From contig NZ_JABBYG020000014.1 in NCBI RefSeq assembly GCF_012935325.2, positions 107,779-171,778 of the forward strand: 64,000 nucleotides of DNA. Direction: 5' to 3'. Positions 24,895-34,957 of the stretch are shown here, one piece after another. Position 1 is the stretch's first letter, and each line of letters begins with the position of its first letter. This DNA comes from Paenibacillus sp. PL91. Its GTDB lineage: Bacteria; Bacillota; Bacilli; Paenibacillales; Paenibacillaceae. Made by a program: the position numbers and the translations under genes. A model generated the notes under the pieces. That model was not told the DNA's origin, did not search any database, and saw nothing but the letters and a program-made list of their open reading frames with translations.

Positions 24895-25731
24895 ATGAAG
24901 AAGATATCACTGGATATGCTCATGATTATGGTAGGGGCGTTTATTTTTGCATTATCAATCAATTTATTTGTTATTCCGAACGAGCTTGGCGAAGGCGGGG
25001 TTACCGGGATAACGATTATTTTATATTATGTGTTCGGATGGGCGCCGTGGCTGATGAGCTTGATCTTCAACTCGTTCCTGCTTATTGTGGGCTATCGCTT
25101 CTTGGATAAGAAAGCGATTATTTATACCGTTGCGGCCGTTATGTTTCATTCCCTGTTCCTTCATTTAACCGTGGACTGGAGCGTTGCATCGGATGAAAGA
25201 ACGGTAAATGCCGTATTCGGAGGCTTGTTCGGAGGAATTGGGATAGGCATGATTATAAGAGTCGGCGGAACGACTGCTGGCACGACGATTTTGGCTAGAA
25301 TCGCGAATAAGTTTTTGGACTGGAACATTAGCTATGCGCTTCTGTTTTTTGACTTGATTGTCGCATTCTCCTCTTATTTCATTATCGGGTCGGAGGCGCT
25401 TATGCTCACGATCGTCATGCTCTATATTGGAACGAAGACGATGGACTTCATCATTGAAGGCGTGAATCCGAAAAAAGCGGTTACGATTATTTCCGAGGAA
25501 CAGGCCAAAATCGCTGAGCAGGTTACGGTGGTGATGGATCGTGGGGTTACGGTCATTTACGGGCGCGGGCATTATACGCAAAAGCCGAAGGAGATTCTTT
25601 ATATTGTCATTAGCAAGCAGGAGCTGAGCCAGCTGAAGAAAATTGTGAAGTCCGTCGATAAAAATGCCTTTATAACGATCCATGATGTGCGGGACGTGTT
25701 TGGCGAAGGCTTTATCGATATTTCGAAATAA
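24895..25731 (+). CDS. YitT-family membrane protein (DUF161/DUF2179)
   Basis: The protein has 278 residues. Five or six hydrophobic helices (about 7-175) contain the family motifs NLFVIPNELGEGGVTGI and GGTTAGTTILARI. A C-terminal soluble DUF2179 domain follows (about 195-275; GRGHYTQKPKEILYIVISKQE, FITIHDVRDVFGEGF). Firmicutes carry many paralogues; the family is unassigned functionally, though a transport role has been proposed. The ATG at 24895 lies seven bases after AAGGGTG; a TTG two codons earlier is too close to it. It stands alone between two terminators. Confidence 0.9.
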   Translation: MKKISLDMLMIMVGAFIFALSINLFVIPNELGEGGVTGITIILYYVFGWAPWLMSLIFNSFLLIVGYRFLDKKAIIYTVAAVMFHSLFLHLTVDWSVASDERTVNAVFGGLFGGIGIGMIIRVGGTTAGTTILARIANKFLDWNISYALLFFDLIVAFSSYFIIGSEALMLTIVMLYIGTKTMDFIIEGVNPKKAVTIISEEQAKIAEQVTVVMDRGVTVIYGRGHYTQKPKEILYIVISKQELSQLKKIVKSVDKNAFITIHDVRDVFGEGFIDISK

Positions 25732-25755
25732 TCCAAAATAGCATAAATGAGCTTC

Positions 25756-25792
25756 GGCTCCTTGATCCTTCCGCGATCAAGGGGCCTTTTTT
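25756..25792 (+). terminator. Rho-independent terminator
   Basis: A 12-bp stem with one mismatch (GGCTCCTTGATC with GATCAAGGGGCC) and a 7-base loop is followed by six T. Confidence 0.9.
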
Positions 25793-25962
25793 ATGCGAAA
25801 ATGACCGGAATTTGCGATTTTGTCTATTGCTTTGGATAAATCGTTACGTCCCGAGCAAGAAATCGCTACGCAATCTCTGATTTTGCTCATATCGGCAGCC
25901 TGGCGTTTTCGTTAATCTGTGGAAGAGATGCATCTCACCATAATATTTACGGAGGTTACGAA

Positions 25963-27597
25963 ATGAAGAGAATGCTAACTTCTGCTTTAATCTTTACGAT
26001 GATAGGCACGTCGTTGATCGCTTGTTCTTCACAAGGGGATAAGGCAGGCGGCAATACGAACGCTGGTACGACTAATAACACAGAAGCAAGCACGGAAGCG
26101 ACCGTATATCCGATCAAGACCGATAAGAAGCTTTCTTATTGGGGAGAAATTAACGGCAACCTGATTGGAATAAAGCCGACACACGACGAAATTCCTTTTT
26201 TCCAGGATTGGCAAAAGAAAACCGGCGTGCCGCTCGAATTTACGGCGCCGCCAACCGGTCAAACGAAAGAAGCGCTTAACGTCATGCTGGCCTCCGGCGA
26301 TTTGCCGGATATGATTGAGTACAACTATTTGGGCGACTTCCCAGGGGGGCCTGAGAAAGCGATTAAAGACGGCTACATTTTGAAGCTGAATGATTTGATA
26401 GACAAGCATGCGCCTAACTTGAAGAAGTTTTTACAAGAAAATCCCGACATCGACAAAATGGTCAAAACCGACAGCGGCAGCTACTATGCGTTCCCGTTCA
26501 TTAGAGGAGACGAGTATTTGCGCGTATTCCAAGGTCCGATCATTCGTAAGGATTGGCTCGATGAGCTAGGACTGCCGGTACCGGAGACGATTGAGGACTG
26601 GACAAAAACGCTTACGGCGTTTAAGGAGAAGAAGGGGGCAGCAGCGCCTTTCGCAGTCGTGAGCAAGCCGCGTTTCTTTAATGAATCCGGCAACGGTGCC
26701 TTTATTGGAGCATTTGGCGTTACGCGCGGCTTCTATTTGGAGGACGGAACGGTCAAATTCGGCCCTGCCGAAAGCGGCTTTAAAGATTATTTGAGCTTGT
26801 TCAGCCAGTGGTACGGCGACGGCCTGCTGGACAAAAACATCGCTACGGCGGATACCAAATCATTGGATGGCAATATGGCATCAGGAGCGACAGGCGCGTC
26901 GGTCGGCAATGCCGGCGGCGGTATCGGCAAGTGGCAGCCGCTCGTTGAGGGCAATGACCCGAAAGCGGTATTGGTAGCTGCGCCTTACCCGGTTTTGAAC
27001 AAAGGGGAAACGCCTAAATTCGGGCAAAAGCATAAAGCTTACGCATCAGAGGGTACGGTGGCGATTTCTGCAACGGCAAAGGACCCTGTTCTCGCAGTGA
27101 AAATGCTGGATTACGGCTATAGCGAGGAAGGCAGAATGTTCTTTAACTTCGGTACGGAGGGCGTCAGCTACAACCTGGAGGACGGATATCCGAAATATAC
27201 GGATTTGCTTCTGAAAAACCCTGATAAGCTGGCACCGGCACAAGCGATTTCGCTTTACGCTCGCGGCAGCTACAACGGGCCGTTTATTCAAGACAAACGT
27301 TACGCCGAGCAGTTCTTTGCTCTGCAAACGCAGCGCGACGCAGTGGGCATTTGGCAGAAGACGGATGCGGACAAATACAGCTTGCCGCCGATTACGCCAA
27401 CGCCGGAGGAGAGCTCGGAATACGCAACGATCATGAATGATATCAACACGCTCGTTGATGAAATGACTTTAAAAATTATTTTAGGCTCGGAGCCTGTTGA
27501 TCAGTACGAAAGCTACGTTGAAAAAATGAAATCGCTCAAGCTGGACCGCGCGATTGAAATTCAGCAAGCCGCTTTGGATCGCTACAACAAACGGTAA
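25963..27597 (+). CDS. LplA-type extracellular solute-binding lipoprotein
   Basis: The 544-residue precursor has a lysine/arginine start and the lipobox SLIAC (residues 17-21). The large mature part (KKLSYWGEINGN, DLPDMIEYNYLGDFPGGPEKAI, GSYYAFPFIRGDEYLRVFQG, RAIEIQQAALDRYNK) belongs to the family 1 binding proteins related to Bacillus LplA, used with LplB/LplC permeases for oligosaccharides. A hairpin separates it from the permease genes. The GH88 enzyme in the locus suggests that the ligand is an unsaturated uronic-acid disaccharide or a related polysaccharide fragment. A paralogue of similar length lies at 33225-34871 on the far side of the locus. Confidence 0.92.
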   Translation: MKRMLTSALIFTMIGTSLIACSSQGDKAGGNTNAGTTNNTEASTEATVYPIKTDKKLSYWGEINGNLIGIKPTHDEIPFFQDWQKKTGVPLEFTAPPTGQTKEALNVMLASGDLPDMIEYNYLGDFPGGPEKAIKDGYILKLNDLIDKHAPNLKKFLQENPDIDKMVKTDSGSYYAFPFIRGDEYLRVFQGPIIRKDWLDELGLPVPETIEDWTKTLTAFKEKKGAAAPFAVVSKPRFFNESGNGAFIGAFGVTRGFYLEDGTVKFGPAESGFKDYLSLFSQWYGDGLLDKNIATADTKSLDGNMASGATGASVGNAGGGIGKWQPLVEGNDPKAVLVAAPYPVLNKGETPKFGQKHKAYASEGTVAISATAKDPVLAVKMLDYGYSEEGRMFFNFGTEGVSYNLEDGYPKYTDLLLKNPDKLAPAQAISLYARGSYNGPFIQDKRYAEQFFALQTQRDAVGIWQKTDADKYSLPPITPTPEESSEYATIMNDINTLVDEMTLKIILGSEPVDQYESYVEKMKSLKLDRAIEIQQAALDRYNKR

Positions 27598-27615
27598 GGG
27601 ATAAGAGCTCAGGAG

Positions 27616-27641
27616 AGAGGGCTTGAATACAAGCCCTCTTT
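27616..27641 (+). terminator. Intercistronic hairpin after the LplA-type gene
   Basis: AGAGGGCTTG/CAAGCCCTCT with loop AATA is followed by TTT, 18 bases after the stop. It probably gives partial termination and a higher level of binding protein than permease. Confidence 0.65.
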
Positions 27642-27668
27642 CTCAATTTGGATTGAGGTGAGAACCAT

Positions 27669-28592
27669 ATGGCGAATACGCAAAAAATTGCAAACCGATA
27701 CGTCCGCGATTTCATGTTGAATAAGTACCTCTATATGATGATGCTGCCCGTTATCGCGTATTATCTTATTTTCCACTATGCGCCTATGTATGGGGCATTG
27801 ATAGCCTTTAAGGAGTATTCCCCGATGAAAGGGATTTTGGGGAGCGATTGGGTAGGCTTAAAGCATTTTTCCGATTTTTTTCAAAGCTATTACTTTTGGC
27901 GGATTCTTAAAAATACGATCGTCATCAGCCTCTATTCCTTGATCTTTGAATTTCCCGCACCGATTATATTGGCTCTGCTAATAAATGAGGTTCGCAGCAA
28001 ATCGTTCAAGCGCGTGGCGCAGACGATTACGTATATGCCGTATTTTATTTCGCTCGTCGTCATTTGCGGAATTATTACCGACTTTACGAATGCTGACGGC
28101 GTTATCAATAGATTGCTTATGCTCTTTGGCTATGATGGTCAAGCGATGCTGCAGAAGCCGGAGCTATTCCGTCCGATCTATATTTTATCTGAAATTTGGC
28201 AGCGCATCGGCTGGGAGTCCATCATCTATATCGCGGCGTTAATGAGCATTGATGTGGAGCAGTACGAGGCTGCGCGCATGGATGGCGCCAGTCGTATCAA
28301 GCAAATGTTCTATATTACGCTGCCGGGCATTATGCCTACGATCGCAATCATGCTCATTCTTCGTATGGGCAATCTGCTCAATGTCGGCTTTGAGAAAATT
28401 ATATTGCTGTACAATCCGATCACATACGAGACGGCAGACGTCATATCGTCCTTCGTATACCGCAAGGGGCTCCTCGAATTTGGCTGGAGCTACAGCTCGG
28501 CAGTAGGCCTGTTTAACTCCGTAATCAATCTGGTTCTGTTGATTACTGCAAATTATATCAGCCGCAAGGTTAACAAAAGCAGCTTATGGTGA
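27669..28592 (+). CDS. ABC transporter permease, LplB type
   Basis: The 307-residue membrane protein has about six helices. The N-terminal region YLMMLPVIAYYLIFHYAPMYG-like pattern (KYLYMMMLPVIAYYLIFHYA, residues 19-38) and the EAA loop YEAARMDGASRIKQMFYI near 195 are typical of LplB permeases for complex oligosaccharides. It pairs with the LplC-type subunit encoded 10 bases downstream. A GAGGTGAG ribosome site precedes the ATG. Confidence 0.93.
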   Translation: MANTQKIANRYVRDFMLNKYLYMMMLPVIAYYLIFHYAPMYGALIAFKEYSPMKGILGSDWVGLKHFSDFFQSYYFWRILKNTIVISLYSLIFEFPAPIILALLINEVRSKSFKRVAQTITYMPYFISLVVICGIITDFTNADGVINRLLMLFGYDGQAMLQKPELFRPIYILSEIWQRIGWESIIYIAALMSIDVEQYEAARMDGASRIKQMFYITLPGIMPTIAIMLILRMGNLLNVGFEKIILLYNPITYETADVISSFVYRKGLLEFGWSYSSAVGLFNSVINLVLLITANYISRKVNKSSLW

Positions 28593-28602
28593 GGTGAAGC
28601 AA

Positions 28603-29484
28603 ATGAAACAGAAGTCCACGGTATTCGATAAAATTTTCGATGGCGGCATTTATGCGGTTCTCATCTTTCTTGTGGTAGTCACGTTGTATCCCTTGCTCTA
28701 TGTGCTCTTCGCATCCTTTAGCGACGCGGGGCAGCTCATTGTCCATAAGGGGATTTTGTGGAAGCCGCTTGGCTTTAGCCTCGAGGCTTACAAGAGCGTC
28801 ATCGCGAACCCCGGCATTATGATCGGTTACCGCAATACGCTGTTTATCGTGATTGCCGGCTTGTCCGTCAACTTGGTCATGACTGCGCTGGGCGCCTATG
28901 TGCTGTCCCGCAGAAACGTGCTGCTTAACAATGGCTTTATGGTATTTATTATTTTCACGATGTTCTTCCATGGTGGACTTATTCCTATGTATCTTGTTGT
29001 CAAAGGGGTAGGGCTGCTCGATTCGCTCTGGTCGACGATCATTCCGTTCGCGATCAGCACGTTCAACCTGATCATTATGCGTACCGCCTTTATGGGTATA
29101 CCCGAGAGCTTGGAGGAATCCGCGAAGATCGACGGCGCGAATCATTTCACGATCTTGTTCCGCATTATCATTCCGCTCTCCATGCCGGTTATCGCCGTTA
29201 TGATCCTTTATTATGCGGTTGATAAATGGAATGGCTGGTTTTATGCCTCGGTGTTTATTAAGAGCAGGGAACTCTACCCGCTGCAGCTTGTGCTTAGAGA
29301 GATTCTAATCGCCAATTCGACGGAGAGTATGTCTGCTGGCGCAAGCGCCGGAGATCGCCATCAAATCGGCGAGACGATCAAGTATGCGACGATTATGGTC
29401 GCGACGGTACCGATCCTATGCATCTATCCATTCGTTCAGCGCTTCTTCGTGAAGGGCGTAATGGTAGGCTCTTTGAAAGGGTAA
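28603..29484 (+). CDS. ABC transporter permease, LplC type
   Basis: The 293-residue membrane protein has about six helices and the EAA loop LEESAKIDGANHFTILFRI near residue 185. The long C-terminal segment (MSAGASAGDRHQIGETIKYA, GVMVGSLKG end) is the LplC/YtcP signature. I chose the ATG at 28603, six bases after GAGGTGA; a GTG at 28594 lies inside that ribosome site. No ATPase gene adjoins, so a shared MsmX-type ATPase is inferred. Confidence 0.93.
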   Translation: MKQKSTVFDKIFDGGIYAVLIFLVVVTLYPLLYVLFASFSDAGQLIVHKGILWKPLGFSLEAYKSVIANPGIMIGYRNTLFIVIAGLSVNLVMTALGAYVLSRRNVLLNNGFMVFIIFTMFFHGGLIPMYLVVKGVGLLDSLWSTIIPFAISTFNLIIMRTAFMGIPESLEESAKIDGANHFTILFRIIIPLSMPVIAVMILYYAVDKWNGWFYASVFIKSRELYPLQLVLREILIANSTESMSAGASAGDRHQIGETIKYATIMVATVPILCIYPFVQRFFVKGVMVGSLKG

Positions 29485-29506
29485 TTCGATAAGGGGAAGG
29501 AGAACG

Positions 29507-30634
29507 ATGATGACTGTATCGCAAAAAAAGCTGGATGTTCCTTTGATCTGGGAGCAAATCGAATGCAAGGTAAACCGAATGATCGCTCTCATAGGCGACA
29601 AATCGCCGCATGTGGCTAAGGCTGATGGGATATACGATGATCAGCGCATCGATTGGTGGACCTCCGGCTTCTGGCCGGGCATGCTGTGGCTGCTGCATGA
29701 CATGACGGGCAAGGCGCATTATAAGGAGGCGGCTTGGAGCTGGGACGAGCGGATGGAGAAGCGGATGCTGGAGCCGAATTCCTTCGACCATGACGTAGGC
29801 TTTCAGTTTCTGCCGACCGCCGTCATGAAGCATATGCTGACGCAGGATGGGGATGCGGCACGCCGAGGCTTGTTCGCGGCGAACTTTCTAGCTGGGCGGT
29901 TTAACCTGGCGGGCAGGTTCATCCGGGCGTGGAACAGCGATAAGCATGGGTGGTCGATCATCGATACGTCGATGAATTTGTCGCTATTGTTTTGGGCGAC
30001 CCAGCAGTCTGGCGATCCGCGGTTTGAACAGGTAGCAAGGGCGCATGCGGATACGGTGCTGAAGCATTTTATCCGCGAGGATGGGTCCGTTAATCATATT
30101 GTAAACTTCGATCCTAGCACGGGCGAGAAGCTAGAGGTGTTGGGCGGTCAAGGCTACGCGCCGAACTCCGGCTGGAGCAGGGGGGCTGCGTGGGCCTTGT
30201 ACGGCATGGCGAATACGTATCGCCATACAGGCGAAATCGCATACCTGCATGCCGCACAGCGCGTCGCGCATTTCTTCATCGCGCATTTGCCGGAGGACCA
30301 TGTGCCTCATTGGGATTTCCGGGCAGGAGCGAGCCTCGCTGACGAGCCGCGCGATACTTCTGCAGGCGCATGCGCGGCATCTGGTCTTCTGGAGCTTGCC
30401 GATAGCCTGCCGGATGCCGAAGGGAGAATCTACCGGGAAGCGGCCAAGCGCGTGCTGTTATCCCTTTATGAGCATTACGGAACTTGGGAGAACGAAGCGC
30501 ATGAGGCGATTTTACTTCATGGGACAGGCCATAAGCCCGCCGGGCAAAATGTAGATGTGTCGTTAATTTACGGCGACTATTTCTTTGTCGAAGCGATTGC
30601 GAAGCTTGCAGGCTGGAAGCATCGTATTTTTTAA
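29507..30634 (+). CDS. GH88 unsaturated glucuronyl/galacturonyl hydrolase
   Basis: This 375-residue cytoplasmic enzyme has an alpha6/alpha6-barrel. SFDHDVGF (near residue 92) and IIDTSMNL (near 151) carry the two aspartates known to act in Bacillus UGL, and YGDYFFVEAI closes the barrel. Family 88 enzymes remove the 4,5-unsaturated uronic acid that polysaccharide lyases leave on oligosaccharides, by hydrating the double bond. There is no signal peptide, so it acts on imported fragments. AAGGAG precedes two consecutive ATG codons. It follows the LplC-type gene by 22 bases, in one operon with the transporter. Confidence 0.92.
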   Translation: MMTVSQKKLDVPLIWEQIECKVNRMIALIGDKSPHVAKADGIYDDQRIDWWTSGFWPGMLWLLHDMTGKAHYKEAAWSWDERMEKRMLEPNSFDHDVGFQFLPTAVMKHMLTQDGDAARRGLFAANFLAGRFNLAGRFIRAWNSDKHGWSIIDTSMNLSLLFWATQQSGDPRFEQVARAHADTVLKHFIREDGSVNHIVNFDPSTGEKLEVLGGQGYAPNSGWSRGAAWALYGMANTYRHTGEIAYLHAAQRVAHFFIAHLPEDHVPHWDFRAGASLADEPRDTSAGACAASGLLELADSLPDAEGRIYREAAKRVLLSLYEHYGTWENEAHEAILLHGTGHKPAGQNVDVSLIYGDYFFVEAIAKLAGWKHRIF

Positions 30635-30649
30635 TAAATACTCTCCCCA

Positions 30650-30680
30650 CCCGAATGGACGCTGTCTATTCGGGCTATTT
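30650..30680 (+). terminator. Weak terminator-like hairpin after the GH88 gene
   Basis: CCCGAATGGAC and GTCTATTCGGG form an 11-bp stem with one G-T pair and a 3-base loop, followed by CTATTTT. Confidence 0.55.
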
Positions 30681-30837
30681 TCGTTGCCTCCATGCGCAAT
30701 ATGATGCTAAATCGCTTTTTTGTCAATCGTTTTGAACTTTTTGAACATTCATCCGCTTGCCATGATGGTTATAATAAGGATACGGTGAAGACAATTCCCT
30801 ATTCGTTCAAAACATAATCAGATATGAGGGGATCCGT

Positions 30838-33195
30838 TTGAAGTTCAACTCTTTGTGGCAAAAACGAAAAAGCATTATTTTTACATGGCTTCTCTCCTAC
30901 AGCGCCGTCTTGTTTGTTCCTATGATTATCAGCTTAATTGTCTACTCGCAATCCAGCGCAGCGCTGAAGAGCGAGATTCATCGTGCCAACGACTCGATGC
31001 TGAGGCAGGTTCGATATACGATTGATACGCAAATCGATTTGATGAAGCGTCTTACGATGGAAATTACGTGGAATGCGAAGCTGCAGGATTTGATGTATTC
31101 AAGCAAGTCGGCAGGCGATGCCCAGTTCACCGCTTACCAATTAGTGAAGGAATTCCGTATGTATCAGACCTCATACGCTTCTATCGATGAGTTTTACGTG
31201 ACATGGGATCAGGAGGCTGCCGTGCTCCGTTCTGGCAACGTGCGCGATGTGGAAACCGCTTTCAAGACGATGCATGATACCGGAACGATGAATTATGAGC
31301 AATGGACGGACACGATTCACCATACGCCGCATAACCGTTTTTTGCTGCTCCCTCATGTGGATTCGGCTAAGCCCCAGACGTCGATTGCCTATTTGACCCA
31401 TCTGCCTAAGGATTTGAACGGGAAGGAAACAGGCACGGTCGTGGTCATGGCTGACATGGTCAGATTCCAAAAGGCGATTGAGAGCATTTCCGGCTTTAGC
31501 GGCGGGCAGGTGCTTATTCTGAATGAGGACAATCAAGTGCTGCTGTCCAATTTGCCGGTGTCGATCAACCAGGATCTCTTATTGAAGCGGCTGAGAGAAG
31601 GCAATCAGGTCATGTACACGCCTACGAGGGACGGCGATTCGGAGCTGTTCTATGTCCAATCCTCCGTATCCGAGTTAAAGTACATGCTCGTCATCCCCAG
31701 CAGCATTTATTGGGAGAAGGCGGAGTACGTTCGGAGATTTACCTATATCAGCATTCTAATCAGCCTAGTGGGAGCGGGCGTGCTGACTTGGTTTTTCATG
31801 CGCCGCAACTATTCGCCGATCCAGCAGCTCGTGCAGTCGCTCTCCGACAAAAACAGCTACGAGGAGCAGAACGATTGGAATGAGCTGAGCTTTATCCAAC
31901 GGGCGATATCGAATACGAGAAGCGAAAAAGAAAAAATCGCGCTGCAATTTCAAATCCATCAAAACGTGCTGCGCTCCAATATGCTCAATCGGTTGTTAAA
32001 AGGGAAGCTGGATACCGTTATCCCATATGAAGAGGCGTTTAAGTCGTTTAATATGAAGCTGCTTTCGGATCATTTTGCCGTTATTTTATTTGTGGTGGAA
32101 AATGATGAGAGCCTTTCCTCCAAATTGCCGGGCATCGACGATAATGAGAGGCGCAAGCTTCTGCAATTTATTATTACGAATGTTGTCGAGGAGCTCGTCA
32201 GCCATTATCACCATGCCGGCTATGTGGCCGAGGTCGATGATATGATGGTATGTCTGGTCAACTTTGGCGAGACGGACTCTGCTCGTTTGAAGGAGGAGCT
32301 GCATGCGATAGCCACGGAGGCGCAGCGGTTTCTGCTCCGCTTCCAGATGGATTTGACCGTCTCTATCGGAGGCATCCACGCTTCGCTGCCGGGCATTGCC
32401 GAGGCTTACCGCGAGGCGGTGGATGCGATGGCATACAAGATGGTGCTCGGCAAGCAGGAAATTATAACGTATGACGAGATTCGCAGAGATTCGGCGGACA
32501 ATCTTGCGTTTGGCTACTATTATCCGCTGCAGGTGGAGCAGCAGATAATCAATTTAATAAAGGTTGGCGACTATGAACAGGCCTCCAAGTTTATGGAGGA
32601 TGTCACAGACCGCAACTTCAATAAGCCGATTATGTCGCTGACGCTTGCTAGATGCTTGATCTTTAATTTGGTCGGCACGATGGTCAAGGCGATTAACGAG
32701 CTTGGCGACGGCGAAAGCAGCATTTTGGGGGACAACCCTCTTTGGATGGACAAAATCATTGCATGCGATACGATACTGGAGATGAAGCAGGAGCTGCAAA
32801 CGCTTCTGAAGGAGGTTTGCGCCTTCGCGGCTGCGAAGCTGGAGAGCAACGTCTCGCAAGAGCGCGCAGAATCGCTTCGCGACCTCGTACTCAAGGTTAC
32901 GAGCCATATCGAGGAGCAGTACCGGGATTCGAATCTGAACGTGAATACGATCGGAGAGCATTTTGACCTGAAGGGCAGTTATTTATCGAAGCTGTTCAAA
33001 AATCAGACGGGTGAAGGATTGCTGGACTGCATCAATAAATACCGCATCGAGCAAGCCAAGCGAATGATGAAGTCGAAGCAGGACTCCATCTCCGACATCG
33101 CAAGGCAAGTCGGCTATAATGAGGTCGCTACCTTCATCCGTGTATTTAAGAAATACGAGGGGATTACCCCAGGCAAATTCAAAGAAATGAATTAA
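30838..33195 (+). CDS. Membrane-anchored AraC-family regulator
   Basis: The protein has 785 residues. Helix 1 (about 14-37) and helix 2 (about 301-322) flank an extracellular sensor region of about 260 residues. A cytoplasmic linker region (about 330-680) is followed by two AraC helix-turn-helices (NVNTIGEHFDLKGSYLSKLF and ISDIARQVGYNEVATFIRVF, residues about 690-785). This build is common in Paenibacillus next to LplABC-type transporters and usually activates them when it senses sugar outside the cell. The start is TTG at 30838, preceded by GAGGGGAT. A TATAAT box at 30770-30775 may be its -10 element. It lies between the two binding-protein genes. Confidence 0.9.
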   Translation: MKFNSLWQKRKSIIFTWLLSYSAVLFVPMIISLIVYSQSSAALKSEIHRANDSMLRQVRYTIDTQIDLMKRLTMEITWNAKLQDLMYSSKSAGDAQFTAYQLVKEFRMYQTSYASIDEFYVTWDQEAAVLRSGNVRDVETAFKTMHDTGTMNYEQWTDTIHHTPHNRFLLLPHVDSAKPQTSIAYLTHLPKDLNGKETGTVVVMADMVRFQKAIESISGFSGGQVLILNEDNQVLLSNLPVSINQDLLLKRLREGNQVMYTPTRDGDSELFYVQSSVSELKYMLVIPSSIYWEKAEYVRRFTYISILISLVGAGVLTWFFMRRNYSPIQQLVQSLSDKNSYEEQNDWNELSFIQRAISNTRSEKEKIALQFQIHQNVLRSNMLNRLLKGKLDTVIPYEEAFKSFNMKLLSDHFAVILFVVENDESLSSKLPGIDDNERRKLLQFIITNVVEELVSHYHHAGYVAEVDDMMVCLVNFGETDSARLKEELHAIATEAQRFLLRFQMDLTVSIGGIHASLPGIAEAYREAVDAMAYKMVLGKQEIITYDEIRRDSADNLAFGYYYPLQVEQQIINLIKVGDYEQASKFMEDVTDRNFNKPIMSLTLARCLIFNLVGTMVKAINELGDGESSILGDNPLWMDKIIACDTILEMKQELQTLLKEVCAFAAAKLESNVSQERAESLRDLVLKVTSHIEEQYRDSNLNVNTIGEHFDLKGSYLSKLFKNQTGEGLLDCINKYRIEQAKRMMKSKQDSISDIARQVGYNEVATFIRVFKKYEGITPGKFKEMN

Positions 33196-33224
33196 TCGAT
33201 CAAAGATTGAAGGAGGTCATGGCG

Positions 33225-34871
33225 ATGAGAACGAAGAGCACGCTCGCTTCCGGCTTATGGCTGCTGTTGATCGCAGCGCTTCTATGCTCCGCATGTGCCA
33301 AATCAAATACGAATCGCCCGGAAGTGGAAGCGCCTATTAAGCAGCAGCCGGAAGAGTCAAAGGGCAGTCAAGCTGCCAACGGATATCCAATTCAGACAGA
33401 TCAGACACTGACGTATTGGGCTGAGCTGAACGGCAATGCCGGCAGCATTAAGCCGAGCTTTCAAGAGGTTCCTTTCTTCCAGGAGTGGCAGCGCCGTACA
33501 GGCGTGAAGCTTGATTTCATTCAGCCGCCGGCGAACCAGGCTCGAGAAGCGATCAACGTTCTACTCGCGTCTGGCGAGCTGCCGGATATGCTGGAATACG
33601 ATTGGGCAAGCTTCCCGGGCGGTCCGGAGAAGGCGATTAGCGATGGTTATATTTTGCGCCTGAATGACGCGATTGACCGGTATGCGCCGCATTTGAAAAA
33701 ATATTTGAGCGAGCATCCCGAGATCGACAAACAAATTAAAACGGATGCCGGCAGCTATTATGTTTTTCCGTTCATACAAGGTGATGATCTGCTGCGCACC
33801 TACCAAGGCCCGATTGTCCGCAAGGATTGGCTGGATGAGCTGGGGCTTGAGGTGCCGGTGACGATTGATGATTGGTATACCGTACTTAAGGCATTCAAGG
33901 AGAAGAAGGGCATTGAAGCGCCGCTGACCTTTCTTGGCGTGCCTAACCCGTTATTTGGGATTGAAAGCGGGGGCTTCGTCGGTGCCTACGGGATCAAAAA
34001 ATGGTTTTATCTCGACCAGGGCGAGGTTAAATACGGTCCTCTGGAAGCGGGCTATAAGGCGTTTCTTGCTTTGTTCCGCAAATGGTATGCCGAAGGGCTG
34101 ATCGATAAAAATATCGCGACAGTCGATACGAAAACGCTGGATTCCAATATGATTTCTGGCAGAAGCGGAGCGAGCATATGGAATGCCGGCGCGGGCATCG
34201 GCACATGGCAGCCTGTCGTTAAGGAGAAGGTGCCGCAAGCGCAGTTCGTACCGGCTCCGTATCCGGTCTTGCACAAGGGCGAGAGGCCGAAATTCGGGCA
34301 AAGAAGCTATAAGTATATGGGAAGCGGCGGCGTTGCGATTTCGAGCAAGAGCAAGAATGTAGAAGAAGCGGCGCGTATGCTTGATTTTGGCTATAGTCCC
34401 GAGGGGCATCTCTTCTTTAACTTCGGCATTGAAGGCGTCAGCTACGACATGGTCGATGGCTATCCCACCTATACCGACTTGATTATGCGCAATCCTGACA
34501 AGCTTGCTCCATCACAGGCGCTTGCGATGTATAGCCGTGCCAGCTATTTTGGTTCCTTCGTCCAGGACACCCGTTACATTGAGCAATACTATTTGCTGCA
34601 GGAGCAGAAAGATGCGGTCCGAATTTGGTCGAACACCGATGCCGATACCCATATGCTGCCGCAAATTCCGAAGACAGAGCAGGAGAGTACGGAGCTGTCG
34701 GCGATTATGCTGGACGTCACGACGCTTGTAGACGAGATGTCTTTGAAAATCATTTTGGGCATCGAGCCAGTGGACAGCTTCGACGATTATGTCGCTCAGA
34801 TCAAGGCGCTGAAGATTCATCGCGCCATTGAAATTCAGAAGGCTGCGCTTGATCGGTATAATAGCCGATAG
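33225..34871 (+). CDS. Second LplA-type solute-binding lipoprotein (paralogue)
   Basis: The 548-residue precursor has a signal sequence ending in the lipobox CSAC (residues 22-25). The mature part is clearly homologous along its whole length to the protein at 25963-27597: QTLTYWAELNGNA, ELPDMLEYDWASFPGGPEKA, GSYYVFPFIQGDDLLRTYQG, RAIEIQKAALDRYNSR. I chose the ATG at 33225, eight bases after AGGAGG; earlier ATG and TTG codons crowd that site. It follows the AraC-type sensor by 29 bases and may be co-transcribed with it. It could bind a related ligand or serve the sensor. Confidence 0.9.
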   Translation: MRTKSTLASGLWLLLIAALLCSACAKSNTNRPEVEAPIKQQPEESKGSQAANGYPIQTDQTLTYWAELNGNAGSIKPSFQEVPFFQEWQRRTGVKLDFIQPPANQAREAINVLLASGELPDMLEYDWASFPGGPEKAISDGYILRLNDAIDRYAPHLKKYLSEHPEIDKQIKTDAGSYYVFPFIQGDDLLRTYQGPIVRKDWLDELGLEVPVTIDDWYTVLKAFKEKKGIEAPLTFLGVPNPLFGIESGGFVGAYGIKKWFYLDQGEVKYGPLEAGYKAFLALFRKWYAEGLIDKNIATVDTKTLDSNMISGRSGASIWNAGAGIGTWQPVVKEKVPQAQFVPAPYPVLHKGERPKFGQRSYKYMGSGGVAISSKSKNVEEAARMLDFGYSPEGHLFFNFGIEGVSYDMVDGYPTYTDLIMRNPDKLAPSQALAMYSRASYFGSFVQDTRYIEQYYLLQEQKDAVRIWSNTDADTHMLPQIPKTEQESTELSAIMLDVTTLVDEMSLKIILGIEPVDSFDDYVAQIKALKIHRAIEIQKAALDRYNSR

Positions 34872-34957
34872 CCGATGATGCTGGAAGTGATCGCTTTTCG
34901 CTTATTTTTGGAATATAGGGTAAGATTAAAGGAAGAAAGCAAATAGGAGTTGTTTAA

